A program made the position numbers and the translations under genes. Below the pieces are notes generated by a model, which saw nothing but the letters and a program-made list of their open reading frames with translations, did not search any database and was not told the origin of the DNA. DNA of 64,000 nucleotides from Nilaparvata lugens (taxonomy: Eukaryota > Arthropoda > Insecta > Hemiptera > Delphacidae): positions 34,997,564 through 35,061,563 of the forward strand of contig NC_052506.1 in assembly GCF_014356525.2 (NCBI RefSeq), read 5' to 3'. Shown piece by piece: positions 1 to 11,508 of the stretch (its first letter is position 1; each line of letters opens with the position of its first letter).

Positions 1-2388
1 AATATTTTTCAATTCCAATACCATTCGAAAGTTACAGAAGATTTCAAAAATGGCGATTTCAGTTTTTACATTTTTTCCGTGGTTTTACTGTTGATCAAGA
101 GTTTCTAAAACAAGTCTGATACATCATAGAAACTCTCGATTGATTCCAAATTGTAGATAAATTCATCCTCTACGAGCTCAGCTGCCTAAAATCCATATTG
201 AAACACTTTTCCCTAACATAGAACTGCTAAAACCGTTAATATGATAAAAATATCTACAATTTCTACAATATCTAACAATCAAATCTCATCCTACGAAAAT
301 ATTTTTCCATAAATCGTTCACAGCAGATGAAAGAGAAAATTCTACTGTACATTTCAAGATCAAATAATGATTTTTTATAATAAGGGGTTACCGAGATACA
401 TAGCTTTGAATATAGTAATTGGCCATTTTTTGTGTAATGGAAAATGGGCTTAAGTAAACTCAGCAATAAATTTTCCATTTTTGGACCGAATTTGACTTAT
501 TATGCATGATTTTACACCGCCTTGACGAACTGAGAAGAATGAAGTGTAGTACGATGAAATCTGAGCATTGTGTCAGAAGTTATAAGTGTTTGAAATTTTG
601 ATCCTTGAGGATTTTGATCCTGAAATGAAGTGCATCTAATGGGTGATTCTCATAGAACATAATCTCAGGAACTTATGACATTGTGCGAAATATCGATGTG
701 AAGACTATGTAGTTGGTGATGATGGTTGAAGTTGAAAATTAGGTGTTTTTCCCATTATACCTGGGAATCTATATGAGATAGAGCGCTGTACCTGATCTCA
801 GATTGTAGAGCACAAAAATACGCCCAGAGAGACTTTGAATTATACATCTAACTAAATGGTAACAATCGGAAGATATTATTGATAAAAAATTAAAATTCAT
901 CAGAATTGATTTTTTCTTTTAATTTTACTCATTAAAAAAAAATATAACTCAGTACTCATTGGAGATAGAGAGTTCCGAATGATCTCATTTTATTCAGAAT
1001 TTTATAATCTAAAAAAAGACGAGAGCAAATTTTTCTGTCCGATTACGAGATTTGGCAGAAATAGCTCAAAACTGAAAAATGAGCCGAAAATACGAGGTTT
1101 TTGGGCCACCTGTATCTAGCACAAGAAAATTTTGCATGAAGAAATTGGTTCTGGACTTCTCCTATGTTCCCAAATAATATATAAATTGCAAGCACACCCC
1201 CTTTTTTATGTCTATATTGACTGGACTACTAGTAAAGCTGGGTTTATGCCGTCGTCGACCACGACAGGGTGAGGATCTCAGATTGGATGGATTTCAATTT
1301 GTCTAAATAACCTGAAAGATTATGTTCAATTATGTTTTAATGAGGGAGGTTGAGTTTATACTTTTTTATTCTTTTAAATGGCAATATGTTGATATTATTA
1401 TAAATGTTAGATTCTTCAATAATAAACACAAATATAATGAAAAGTTATTTGATCAGCTGTTTTAGCACACTTGAAATTTGGACAATATGAATGTCAACAA
1501 TGCATGCCGTCGTCGACTGTGGAAATTTACGCATAAAGGAAAACGTACCTTTTGTTGGTATACGTCGGATCTGTCATACAGCTCCTAATTATTTCGTCAA
1601 TAACAGGTGGAATAAAAAAGATTTATAATTAAAATTGATGACTCTCCAAAGAGGTATAATGGAAATGATTCAAAGTCTTATCACATCCTAACTAAATACA
1701 ATTTAAAATTAGATTTTCCATCCGAAATATCAACTCCAATTATTTTAATGAATAATATTTTGAGTATAAATGAATCAATAAATGAATTATGATTTATTAG
1801 CTACCATGTCATGTGCATTATAGACAAATGATATGGAATGTAATGTGTTCTATTTGAGGGTTTTTAGTGTTGATTATAACTCAAGGTATCTGTTCTTCAT
1901 CTCTATAGTTAGACATGGAAAAAACAATGGAGAAAAAAGAATAGGTGAATGGGCTCAACAGCCTATATTAAAAAATTGAAGGAATGTAGATATAGGAGGT
2001 TATAGGCGTAGTTATTTATTTTTCTATTATCATAGAGAAAGGATAAGCTTAATTGTTTGTCTTTGCTATTATTTAGTAATTCTAGCTGGATAACATATAA
2101 AATAATGAAAAGAGACAACATGGATTCGAGGATTGCACTATATATGGTGCAGGTATCATTCAATAATATTATCGAACAAACTACTCTTGGGTTTGAAGGA
2201 ATTGAACAAAATTCTGCTAAAGTTCTTGAAATATTCGTTGCAGAGGAATTAAATAATCTGTATGAGTAAAATAATGACAGATCGCTCTAGTGCACTTTCA
2301 ATTACGAGAAAAAAGAGGTTAACACAAGAAATTAGTTGTGTGCGTTCAATATCAACTAATTTGTCATTAAATTGTAGCAGAGATAAGT
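1..2388. other. AT-rich flank without recognisable gene
   Basis: No convincing exon is visible on either strand. It should be downstream (3') sequence or the last intron of the ornithine-carrier-like gene, because exon 5 lies just to the right and the final exon was not found here. A 12-base motif GCCGTCGTCGAC occurs twice in direct orientation (1248-1259 and 1506-1517). It is unusually GC-rich for this context and may mark an old repeat. Short open frames here have AT-driven composition and no domain. Confidence 0.4.
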
Positions 2389-2461
2389 TTGCGGAAGACG
2401 TGGCAGCAGGTATTGCAGCCGTCCGTCGCAGCTGCTATTGACAAAGAGGCCTACTTCATAC

Positions 2462-2614
2462 CTTCGTTTCTGAACATGGTTAGCATGTTGGTGAACATGG
2501 AGCCGTCAGACATTTGGCCGACTTGGATGCGCGACTTGACCACGTCAAATGGAAACACCGCCGTCCAGAAACTGACGCCACCCACCGCTCCAGCCGCCAT
2601 TGTCCGCAGGGCTC
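2462..2614 (-). CDS. Ornithine carrier-like exon 5 (A)
   Basis: 153 nt after a TTTTAG acceptor, ending GAAG|GTATGA in phase 1. It carries the third signature ([11 protein letters not shown]) and the start of the repeat-3 matrix helix (FRNEG). Reading through the donor gives a stop after three codons (EGMK*), so normal splicing to an exon outside the window is expected. The GC-rich 60 bases left of the donor (2391-2450) resemble exon sequence but do not code the expected last helix. Confidence 0.88.
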
Positions 2615-5600
2615 CTAAAATAGAACATCATTCACTGAAATAAAATATAGGAAGAGAAAAAGTTTTGTGCTAGAGCCTGTCTCTTCTTTCCAATATTGTA
2701 ATGTGCTTGATCGATAAAATTGATAATCTACTAAATTATAAGTTGAAGTATCAATTGTATTTTTATGAAAGCATAGAAATCATGGCAACGATTGAGAGGA
2801 ACAACAGGCTCAACCAAAAAGGTTGGAATCAATGTACCTAGAGTACAATGTATTCTAGGTATATTGTCTGGAATTATAATTATATGATAAAATAATACTA
2901 TCATGCGGTTATTATGTTATCAGTTGATTTCCAATAATAATATTACTAATTTTCGATAAGTTAATTGAACGCCCTCATATCTTATATGTAGTAATACATT
3001 TTATTAGTATATTAATAACATGTCAGCTTGAAGTATTCACAGCGTTTTGCAGGAGGCCGAACAACTAACTAACTGAATGAAAATGTAGTTAGAATAAAAG
3101 TTTACACAGAAATTATTAACATTTTTGGAATATTTTTCATACTTTATAAATAATTCCAAATTCCAATTCTACTAAAATCTTATTGCAGCAAAAAGTTGAA
3201 TCTGCAGATAAGTGCTCTTAGGTCCATATACACCATCTCAATTTAAACTGATCGTTTAAACAAGGAATGTGACAGATTAAAACAAATGCGACTATTTCAA
3301 GAAGAGTAAAATCGTGGTTTAGCGTTTAACGTGGATGATGCATAGAGTCCTTAGTTGACGAATGGAATTATATGTTGCAATCTTATAACTGATAAGATAG
3401 TAATCATATCTTAAATCTGGTTGGTAGGAGAATGGTCAGGTACAGAAGAGAAAATTCTCTATTTTCAATAGAGAAAATTATTTTCTTGTCCAATCGAATT
3501 GTACTGTTTCTGTTAGTCCATTGATCCTTAAAAAATGTTTCAATGTGGAAATTGTTCCAATTTATTTACTAAATTAGTTCCCAATTAATCTATTTTTAAT
3601 TCACCTACGAGAGAGCTTCGATTGAATGTTTATTTCAATTCAACTAACATACTGAAGTATGCAGCATATTGGGCAATTTCAAAGCTGTTCTGTTGCGCTA
3701 GAAAACTTACAATAAACAAATTGCTATAAAACATCTTTGTAACTTGCTTTTTCTTCAGCAAATAAATAAATACGATGAATGTAATAAAATTATTAATTTT
3801 TGTTCCATGTAAGTTGTATAATAGTATTTCATTGCAAATCTTGAGCATAGTTCAGTGGAAAACTTGAATGTTTTAAAAGTTATATCTTTTCCTATACCTA
3901 CTATCTTTGTTCTATAAAATATTACGATAGAAAAGATCATTTTCAAATAAAAGACATTGACATTTTAAAATAATGACGTATGATATTGATTATGATGAAA
4001 AGTGTATTTTGGAATGCCAAGCAAATTTTCGCAATTTTTCATAGATAACGCTAATTGATATCATATAACAGTCTACCTTTTTATGGCGGTTAATTCACAA
4101 GCAGTAATTACGATTGCATCTGCAATCGTAATTACTCTTTTAATGGAAAGAGTAGACAGTGAATGCATTGTATTTGTGTGTAGAGAATTTAAATGTGAAA
4201 TACTACTTTCTTTCATACCAGCACTTGAACAAGAAGTTTCAAAATGAGAATTAATGACGACTTTTAATTGCAAATAATCAACTAATAATTTCAAGAAAAA
4301 AATTCTCATCTAATTGAACCATTCTGGTAAATACGTATTTTCAAATAACTATTTTTAGTGATGAAAGCATAGCATAACTACTAGGAATGAATTAAGCCAA
4401 TAATTTACCACATTCATCCTTCGTCTTTCCCTCTGGTGTTAACATGATTCTTGTAGCTTCATATCCACCGAAGAAAAAGAAATACCCAGGCATTTCGCGG
4501 GCCATTGTCGGCACTATACCTCTGAATACTCCCATAATGCCTTCAGTTTTCAAGATTTTGTGCGTTATTTTGAAAGCGCTTTCTCTCTCCTAAAAAAAGA
4601 AACAATATAAGTTGAAAGTAATTGTCGAATCATTTAATTGAGAATGTTACATTAATGTAGAGCATTGGAATGTTGAGAAAAGGAGTGCAACCATTTTAGT
4701 AAATACTAGCAGGCCTGGCGAACTTCGTACCGCTAAAAATCAATGTATCTCATTTCAAAGATGAATTTAATGCGTTCATAGTTGATGTCAATAGATGGTC
4801 CAGGAATATGCGATATACGATAAATCACACAGAATTCCATATTCTTTCCATCTTCCATTTTAGGATGAATATCAGCTAAACTAAATTCAAAAAAATTGTA
4901 AATTATTCTGTCATTCTTCAGAAATTAATGAATGCAATATGAACAACTCTCTTTCATGAGGTGAATAATTTTTTCTCCAACATTGTCCTGTTCTCAATGG
5001 TAGGGGACTGGTAACAATTATTTATATAGGTCTTTTAAGAAACCATCCACAGCTGGTACCAAACAACTACACTTTAACTACAAACCACCGTTTTAATACC
5101 AGTACACAATTTATCACAGGGTGACCTGTTTATTACAGCTGGTAACTTTAGATGCTCAATCATATTATCACAACATGATCTTGAATCATGATCATCTTTC
5201 CGTTCTTCGGTAGCCGCTCGGCCGACAATTTCGAAAACATAGATATGTAAAATGGATTGATAAATAATAATTATTATTAGCCCCCCTTTTAAAATTCTTG
5301 ATCAGAAACCATCCCCAATATTCACACAACATATTCCCAAAGTTTCATGCCGTTCTGCCAAGTAGTTTTCAAGTCTATAGGGAACAAACAAACACACAGA
5401 CATTCATTTTTATAGATAAGATAGATAGATGAGCTATTTTTTTTTAGATAGATACGCTGATATAAGTTATTTGGTCAGCATTTTCATCAATTAAAATAAG
5501 TCAAACTCTTATAATGTGTAGAAAAGTTCTCTTGAATAATACTTTTTTAATTACAACTTCTTCGATTGGCACTAAAGCCAAAATCGAGTCCTAGCCTCCT

Positions 5601-5743
5601 CTTTAATTAAAACTACAATGGGCATTTAGTTATTAACTAGAGACCCCCTGGGTTGAAGAACTCGCTCATGAACTGTTGTATTGATCTCTGAGATCCGCAA
5701 CTTGTAATTATACAGAGTTGGTAAGAATTATTATAGAAACAGC

Positions 5744-5808
<65 letters not shown>

Positions 5809-8800
5809 CAAGTATGATATTACTGTAGTAGGTTCCATGGGAATCCTATTCCAATTGAAAAAAAAACTCTTTTCAAATCCAGCTTCATTTTGAATCTAAC
5901 TTCATTTTTTCAAATGGGAAGGTTGTCATGTGATACATGATTCCGATACAGAATTTCAAAGAAAAATTAATGGCGAAACCCGCACATCGATATCTCAATG
6001 GTCTCAACATTTGAAGGTACTAATAAATGATACAAAAATGAAATGAATGAGTACGGTACCTATACATTGAATAATCAAGTGTTAGTGAACACTAATATTA
6101 GATTCTACTCACAAATTCAACACTTTGAACAAAAAAAAATTGTCACAGCAACTGCTATCACAAGTAGTATAATTACGTGTATGTTACAGACAGGCAGACA
6201 GACGTTAACGGAAGCGAGTTAATATAGAACTTATAAATTAATGTTGTGTATATTCAGCTGAAATCATGTGTCGGCGCATAAAGCCTGTGTGAAAACTGCC
6301 AAATAATAGCTACAGCTTCTTTAAATGAGTGGGAAAATTACATAAATAGCATGCAAATAATTTCTGCTGACTGATAAATGATAAATCAAAACATTTTTTT
6401 TTTCTTATGCACTTTCAATGTTATTTTTATATCCTGAAAAAGGATGAAAGAGTGAGTGAATTTTGTTGTCCACCGAACTTGACCCGTAAAAAGGTTCGAA
6501 GAATTCGTGTTCAAAATTTGAAGTTGATTGATCAATTCTCTCTAAAGTTCTTATCGAACATACAAACAGCAAAAAACGAATTAGGGCTCTAGTAAGTCAA
6601 AAGTAAGAACTTCGCAACGCTCGTTCAAGAAAATTATGAATGAATAATACTATGAGTCAATGATAGTTTTTCAGAAAAGTATTGTGATAACGGTTGCATT
6701 TAATAATTCAAAGCTATGAATCAAGAAGTTTATAATTGAGTCGTTATCAAGCAAAACCTTACAAGTTTCATAAAATAATAATGGCAGTAAGTTGTTATTC
6801 CAGTTATAAAATTTCATCGGATTTGCAATCACAACAAAAGAGTGTAACTGGTAACAGGAAAATGAAATCTTACGCTTGATTTCAAAGTAATTGATTTGTA
6901 ATCTGATGACGCTCACTATCTCTTTTGCTATTTTCCCTGTATCTGGGAAAGATTGCATGACATGCTATCACTCATTTTGCTAGATTGAAATTGATTTGTT
7001 GCGTAACTTCAACTGTTATGATATCATCAATAATTATTTAAATTCAATGATAGGCCTAACATAACAACGTAGAATTGAGAACGTCACTTCAATTTGACCT
7101 CTGGCATCTTAGAAATGCCGTCGCTCAATATAATCAGTTTCTAAATTAAACAGTGTAATTGTCGTGTGTACTGAATCAAATAATAAACATTCTGATCAGG
7201 TCTTAGGTTCAAGTGCGATGAGTAGCCTACATGTAAATATTTATTCTTGAAGAATAATTACTTGTAATGATGGTAGAATACCATAGTTGAATCTACAAAT
7301 ACAATTATTAGAAGATATCAGTTTTTGTATATTGAATCTATTTCTATTATTATTGGCTAAGAATTTGAGATTATCTTTATTTCAATTGTTTTATGTGTTA
7401 GTATTGTTGTATGTAAATATGTTTAAATAGCTTATGCTTGTAAACTACAGCAGTAGAAAGTCAACTTTTTCTTTCTTGTATTGTGTCTATTGTTGTAATG
7501 ACTCCTCCTCTAAACACGGACTTGTTCCATATTAGAGGGAGTAATTTTCAGGGAATATATTGTAAAATGTACGTTCTGGAAATAAAATGAATTTGAATTT
7601 GAATTAATTGAAGTGAAAAATTCTCTATGCACTACATCATTCACGTTTTAACAAGTGATTTGACATCAAATCATCATAGAATTGCACTTACTACAGCGGT
7701 CTTAGTCTGCGCAGCATGCTCTTTAGCTGCCTGCATTTTGATTTTGATTAGCTCAGTGGGACAAAGCGAGAAAGAAGAGAAGAAAGCAGCCAGAAACCCT
7801 GCTGATGCATTCGACAACACTCCCAAATCTTGAACATCCTGAAACATAATATTATAATACCGTAATATTATATATTTTAAAAACTTGTGAGTTTTGAAAG
7901 TATCTCTAAAGAAAATGGCTTCTTTGTTAACTTGAATTTTTGCGTTGCCAATTTCCTTTAGTAGCTTACTGAGTAGCTTATTAAGAACACTTCCACACTT
8001 TTCTAAGAATACAATACGTTGACAAGACGTCTGAATTTCTAAAAATATTATATTATACGAAATTTACATTTTTACCTTGATCTATAAGTCTCATATCAGC
8101 CACTTATTAATACTCTTAAAGCGCATACTGCATACCTTACCTTACTTACTTAGAAATCTAGGAAGTTGGCTCTTGCGATTAAAATCGCAGAGCTATATAG
8201 CCAGTAGATTTCCTCAAATTATTTATCTATTAAATTGGAACAATCGGAAGCCAAAATACACACAAACTTCTACTTTTCTCCTTCCTATTTGAATTATTGT
8301 GAAAATCAAAAAGTTGTGTTGTAAGAAATGAATTCTACCAAGTTATTACACTGGATAAAAAACTACTATCAAGAAACATAATATATTTATTTATATTTTT
8401 AATTTAGCAGCAAATGGGAAACTAGATGTAGGTGAGGAATTGACAATTTTCATGAATGAAAACACCCATAGAAATCAAAATTAGACTCAGAGAAGTTAGG
8501 AACTATCCGTAATGATGTGAGTACAGTAGGCTATTTATTTTATAAATACATATCTTATAACCTGAATAACTTCAAGATTTGTTTCCCATAGGCTTATGAT
8601 GTGAGCCCATTAGAGTTAGATTGAAATTGATAAAGAAAATAAGGATAAGAATATATTTATATATATTCTTAATATATAATTATTGTAATATTTTTTCTAA
8701 CGATAATTTCTAATAGTCTAGTCACTAGATTCTAGTGAATGGCAACTATGATTTTTTAGGAAGCATTGGGTCTACACACCTTAGTGTCAGTAGCAAATGC

Positions 8801-10140
8801 AATGACCTTTTGACAGGCCCCATAAGCAGCAAACAGTACAGAGTTCTCGGCGACGTTGGCAGCCAAAGCAGGCACAGTGCCCGCATACAGGCCTCGCCTC
8901 ACACCCTCTGTGCTCAGTGTTTTGCGCATGCAATGCCACATGCCGCGGTACAGCTCAGGAAACGTTTGCATCTTCACCTTCACTGTATCCAGGGGTTGGC
9001 CGACATACACCAATGCCACTGCACCTAAAATATATATTTTCAATATATAAGTATTCAATACAAATGAAAAACAGTTTTGATATAGGCCTATTACAACAAA
9101 TATGATCCTGTGGATGGTAATTTTGAAAAATATATAAAAAGAAAAACTTAGTTTGAAATGAACTATTCCTTTAACTATAAGTTAAAGATGTGTAAGTTGA
9201 AGATATCATAAGTTGAAGATGTCATAAGATGAAGATATCATAAGTTGAAGACTAACTTCATAAGATAAAGATGTCATAAGTTTAAATATTGTTAAATTTT
9301 GGTCTTCAAAACACTGTAAATATAGATAGACCTATGTTTCAAATCCCTTTTTAAAGATAATTTTAAGCCAGTATGGGTAATAAAATAAATTTTTTCTTGT
9401 TAAAAGAATTGAAGTTTCTGAGAAACCTGAGATTAAGTTAGAAAGAAGTAGTTGATAACAGGAGTAATTCAGCTAAATAAAAAATATTGAATTTTTCTGT
9501 ATTGATTATCTAACTTGTAAAAATTTGGCTTCTCTTCAAGTTTTTCAAGTTAACGTTGACATATTTCCAAAACTGAGAATTGACCTTAATAATCATACGG
9601 TAAGTACCTAGGCTTTACACTTAAAACTTGGACTTTGCTTTTAAAGGTAGCCTAGTATATTTTAAGAAGAGACCGTTCAAAACAACGATAAGAATCAAGA
9701 ATATTACGGTACGGCATAGGTCTAATACTTCATTTTATTGATTGCAAAAATAGTAAGTAGTTCAACATTTATAAAATACCAAAGTTCAAGGACTACCGGT
9801 ATCGGGTATAGGCTAATAATAAAGACCCAGCCATAATAATAGACTATAGGCCTAACTGCGCGTTATTTTATAAATTTATATGTTATTATAAACTAAAACG
9901 AAAGATTTTAGAAAAAAACATTTTAACAAGAAGTGACAATTCTTAAAGCTATTTATACAATACAGTATAAAAATTTGCAAGTCTTGTGACAATAATAAAA
10001 GCAAAAACCGGTACAGTAATAGAACATAACCTGTAAGGGTTTATCAGTGCTAAATGTATAAACAACTTACCGAGAGATCCACTGGTAAAATCGATAACAC
10101 CATCAAGCAGGCTTGTATTGGAATTCTTGGAGTGTACCAT
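2462..10140 (-). CDS. Mitochondrial ornithine carrier-like protein (SLC25 family), haplotype A, 3' end missing
   Basis: SLC25 proteins exchange metabolites across the inner mitochondrial membrane. The ornithine/citrulline carriers (SLC25A15/SLC25A2 group) feed ornithine metabolism. Five exons join in frame with GT-AG introns: 10071-10140, 8780-9024, 7692-7838, 4409-4589 and 2462-2614, giving about 265 residues against about 300 for the family. All three repeat signatures are present: [22 protein letters not shown] and [11 protein letters not shown] (P-x-D/E-x-x-K). Other hallmarks are [26 protein letters not shown] and an N-terminal stretch ([12 protein letters not shown]) resembling that of the ornithine carriers. 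The start is the ATG at 10138-10140. The last exon, coding the final helix, was not found and must lie left of the window. Assignment to the ornithine subgroup rests on remembered family similarity; membership in SLC25 is near certain. Confidence 0.9.
2615..4408. other. Intron 4 of the carrier gene
   Basis: AT-rich with no internal gene. It holds an imperfect hairpin around 2838-2862 (TACCTAGA/TCTAGGTA) and a strong palindrome at 4103-4136 described separately. The homology to haplotype B begins at 3178, which is where the right-hand contig starts after the gap. Confidence 0.6.
4103..4136. repeat. Perfect 16-bp palindrome in intron 4 (A)
   Basis: AGTAATTACGATTGCA is followed by a 2-base loop and its exact reverse complement. 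The same perfect palindrome is present in haplotype B (31011-31044). Contains ATTGCA/TGCAAT octamer-like halves and TAAT cores. Function unknown. Confidence 0.8.
4409..4589 (-). CDS. Ornithine carrier-like exon 4 (A)
   Basis: 181 nt between a polypyrimidine-rich TTTTTTTAG acceptor and a TGTG|GTAAAT donor. It codes the matrix helix of repeat 2 and helix 4, with [19 protein letters not shown], a run typical of ornithine and carnitine-type carriers. An identical exon is present in haplotype B at 31318-31498. Confidence 0.9.
4705..5430. mobile_element. Repeat with GATA-type tail in intron 3
   Basis: The stretch from GGCCTGGCGAACTTCGTACCG to the TAGATAAGATAGATAGATG tail looks like a non-autonomous retroelement or the 3' end of a LINE. 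The segment AAACACACAGACATTCATTTTTATAGA just before the tail is typical of insect repeat 3' ends. It contains repeated CAGCTGGTA words. No coding capacity is visible. Present in both haplotypes, so it predates their split. The boundaries are approximate. Confidence 0.4.
5747..5807. repeat. (AT)n microsatellite (A)
   Basis: About 30 uninterrupted AT dinucleotides in intron 3. The allele in haplotype B (32649-32709) is of similar length. Confidence 0.95.
7400..7605 (+). mobile_element. LINE/SINE 3' end with TTGAA tail
   Basis: A 3'-UTR-like stretch ends in GGAAATAAAATGAATTTGAATTTGAATT, that is a polyadenylation signal followed by short direct repeats, typical of the 3' tail of insect non-LTR elements. 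It sits in intron 3 just left of exon 3, antisense to the carrier gene. No ORF remains. The copy in B (about 34740-34955) has the same tail. Confidence 0.45.
7692..7838 (-). CDS. Ornithine carrier-like exon 3 (A)
   Basis: 147 nt, phase 0 at both ends, between a TTTCAG acceptor and a GTA|GTAAGT donor. It codes the start of repeat 2 with the signature [12 protein letters not shown]. The [17 protein letters not shown] stretch is helix 3. The same exon is intact in haplotype B at 35040-35186. Confidence 0.9.
8780..9024 (-). CDS. Ornithine carrier-like exon 2 (A)
   Basis: A 245-nt exon flanked by a TTTTAG acceptor and a CTAAG|GTGTGT donor. It carries the first SLC25 signature ([20 protein letters not shown]) and the [12 protein letters not shown] segment of helix 2. 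It is much richer in GC than its surroundings. It is the exon deleted from the second copy of the locus. Confidence 0.93.
9179..9283. repeat. Degenerate ~20-bp tandem repeat (A only)
   Basis: About five imperfect copies of a unit like AAGTTGAAGATRTCATA lie in intron 1 close to exon 2. The block is absent from haplotype B because it falls inside the 1043-bp deletion. Confidence 0.75.
10071..10140 (-). CDS. Ornithine carrier-like exon 1 (A)
   Basis: Codes the first 23 residues from the ATG at 10138-10140 and the first base of codon 24. It ends in CTCG|GTAAGT, a strong donor, in phase 1. Joining to exon 2 regenerates a Gly-Ala at the start of helix 1. The N-terminus is short, as usual for SLC25 carriers that lack a cleaved presequence. 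Confidence 0.85.
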
Positions 10141-10369
10141 TCTCTCATAACTATCCTGAGATTGATTTGAGTTTCAAAAGAAAGAGTCAAGTTTGAATAG
10201 ATCTGCATACAGCGATTCGAGCTACTACTCATAACCTATCAAATGAGAGCCGCCTTTTATAGGCGATGTTTTTGACATTAGCATTCTTCTTGGTAATAAA
10301 ATTCTAGTGTTATAACAACATTAGTTTAACGGCTCAGTAGTTATCCAACACTAAATTCACTAAGTTAAT

Positions 10370-10565
10370 GGAAAATAGTTTCACGTGACAAAATTATCTC
10401 ATTCACACTATCAGTTCATTTCACGCGCGCACGCGCGCTACAACCCACAACAAGAACAAGCTGAAGCTACAAGAACGACAGTGCAATATCAAAAAGCGAG
10501 AACAAGTGCGCATGCGTAATGGCTTTGCGTAACGTCCATAAATAAATCAGCGCATGCGTAAGAAT
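10370..10565 (-). promoter_or_regulatory. GC-rich upstream region of the carrier gene with NRF-1-like and E-box sites (A)
   Basis: This short CpG-rich patch lies 230-420 bp upstream of the start codon in otherwise AT-rich DNA. It contains TGCGCATGCGTA (10507-10518) and GCGCATGCGTA (10550-10560), close to the NRF-1/EWG palindrome YGCGCAYGCGCR. It also has TCACGTGAC (10381-10389), an E-box of the USF/MITF type, and a CACGCGCGCACGCGCGC run near 10423-10440. NRF-1 sites commonly sit in promoters of nuclear genes for mitochondrial proteins, which fits the gene. No start site can be seen, so its exact role is inferred. Confidence 0.55.
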
Positions 10566-11508
10566 ATGAAGCGCTTATTTTGAAATGTCGTGGATAGTGG
10601 ATATTGACGCAAAGCAGAGAACGCATAATCACTCAAGATCAAAGACAAGTTTAGATACTAAAAGATAAAGCTTAAATATTAAAGTTTAGATATTGAAGAT
10701 AAGTTTATTTTTCAATTCAATTTGTATATTATTTTGATTGCATTAGGTAGCTATTTGCAATATTTTATCAATAATTTTACTTCAATATACTGGTAGGCCT
10801 TGGTATTGTATTTATTTTATTAGGTACAATAATGAATGGCTACGTTAAAAATATAGTATATCTTTGCATTGTCTGTCTTCAGTACAGTCGATTGACTGGA
10901 ATATTTACAAATACCGGTAATTATAAGAATAGGCTACAGTACCGAATATCAAAAGACTCCAAACCTATATTCTAGGATAATGAAATAATTGTTGAAAAGT
11001 GTAATGATTCTCTGTGTTATTTTAGGTAAATGATTGTGTAATGAGAGTAAAAATGCAGCAGTCTTGTGAAATTAAAGCTCTAGTCCTACCAATATAATGA
11101 CATTGTTTTTTTCAGAACTAATTAATTATATATTAATTAGCACAATATCAACTTCTCAACTACACAAAAAGTAAAATTAATTATTTGATAAGCATGCATC
11201 TATAATCTACTCATTGCAACAATAATTATCTTTCAGAGTGGAAATAATTGAAAGTGTGTTTTTTATCCATTTTACACATAATATTTTTTTATCTAAAAGG
11301 TAATACGGTACTGTAATAGACTATTATTGACATGTTTTACACCCTTGTGCATAATATTTTACTGGAATCAAGCCAATGTTTCAATGAAAATAGGCTTAAT
11401 TATTTATTTTATTCATATCCCAACAACAATGGTTCGGCTATAAATTGAGTTTATTATTACCAAAGACCTTAAAGAGATAATCTTAAGGTCTTTGATTATT
11501 ACTTATTA
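10566..11508. other. AT-rich intergenic stretch
   Basis: No exon seen on either strand. It includes a 12-bp inverted repeat, CAAAGACCTTAA / TTAAGGTCTTTG (11461-11472 and 11483-11494), immediately left of the TIR element described next, and a palindromic CTAATTAATTATATATTAATTAG near 11120. Confidence 0.5.

Noticed and set aside
1248..1517. Two GCCGTCGTCGAC motifs as ends of a transposon
   Set aside because: They are direct, not inverted, and I could not find target duplications or a consistent terminus.
2391..2450. GC-rich segment left of carrier exon 5 as the last exon
   Set aside because: No frame matches the expected final helix (the family's conserved last segment), and a usable intron between it and exon 5 would be under 30 bp.
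6671..6958. 95-codon minus-strand frame, also present at 33615-33902
   Set aside because: It lies in intron 3 of the carrier, has no domain, and its composition is that of AT-rich intron sequence; identity between alleles is expected from the recent split.
8735..9105. Plus-strand frames over carrier exon 2
   Set aside because: Antisense shadows of a solid SLC25 exon.
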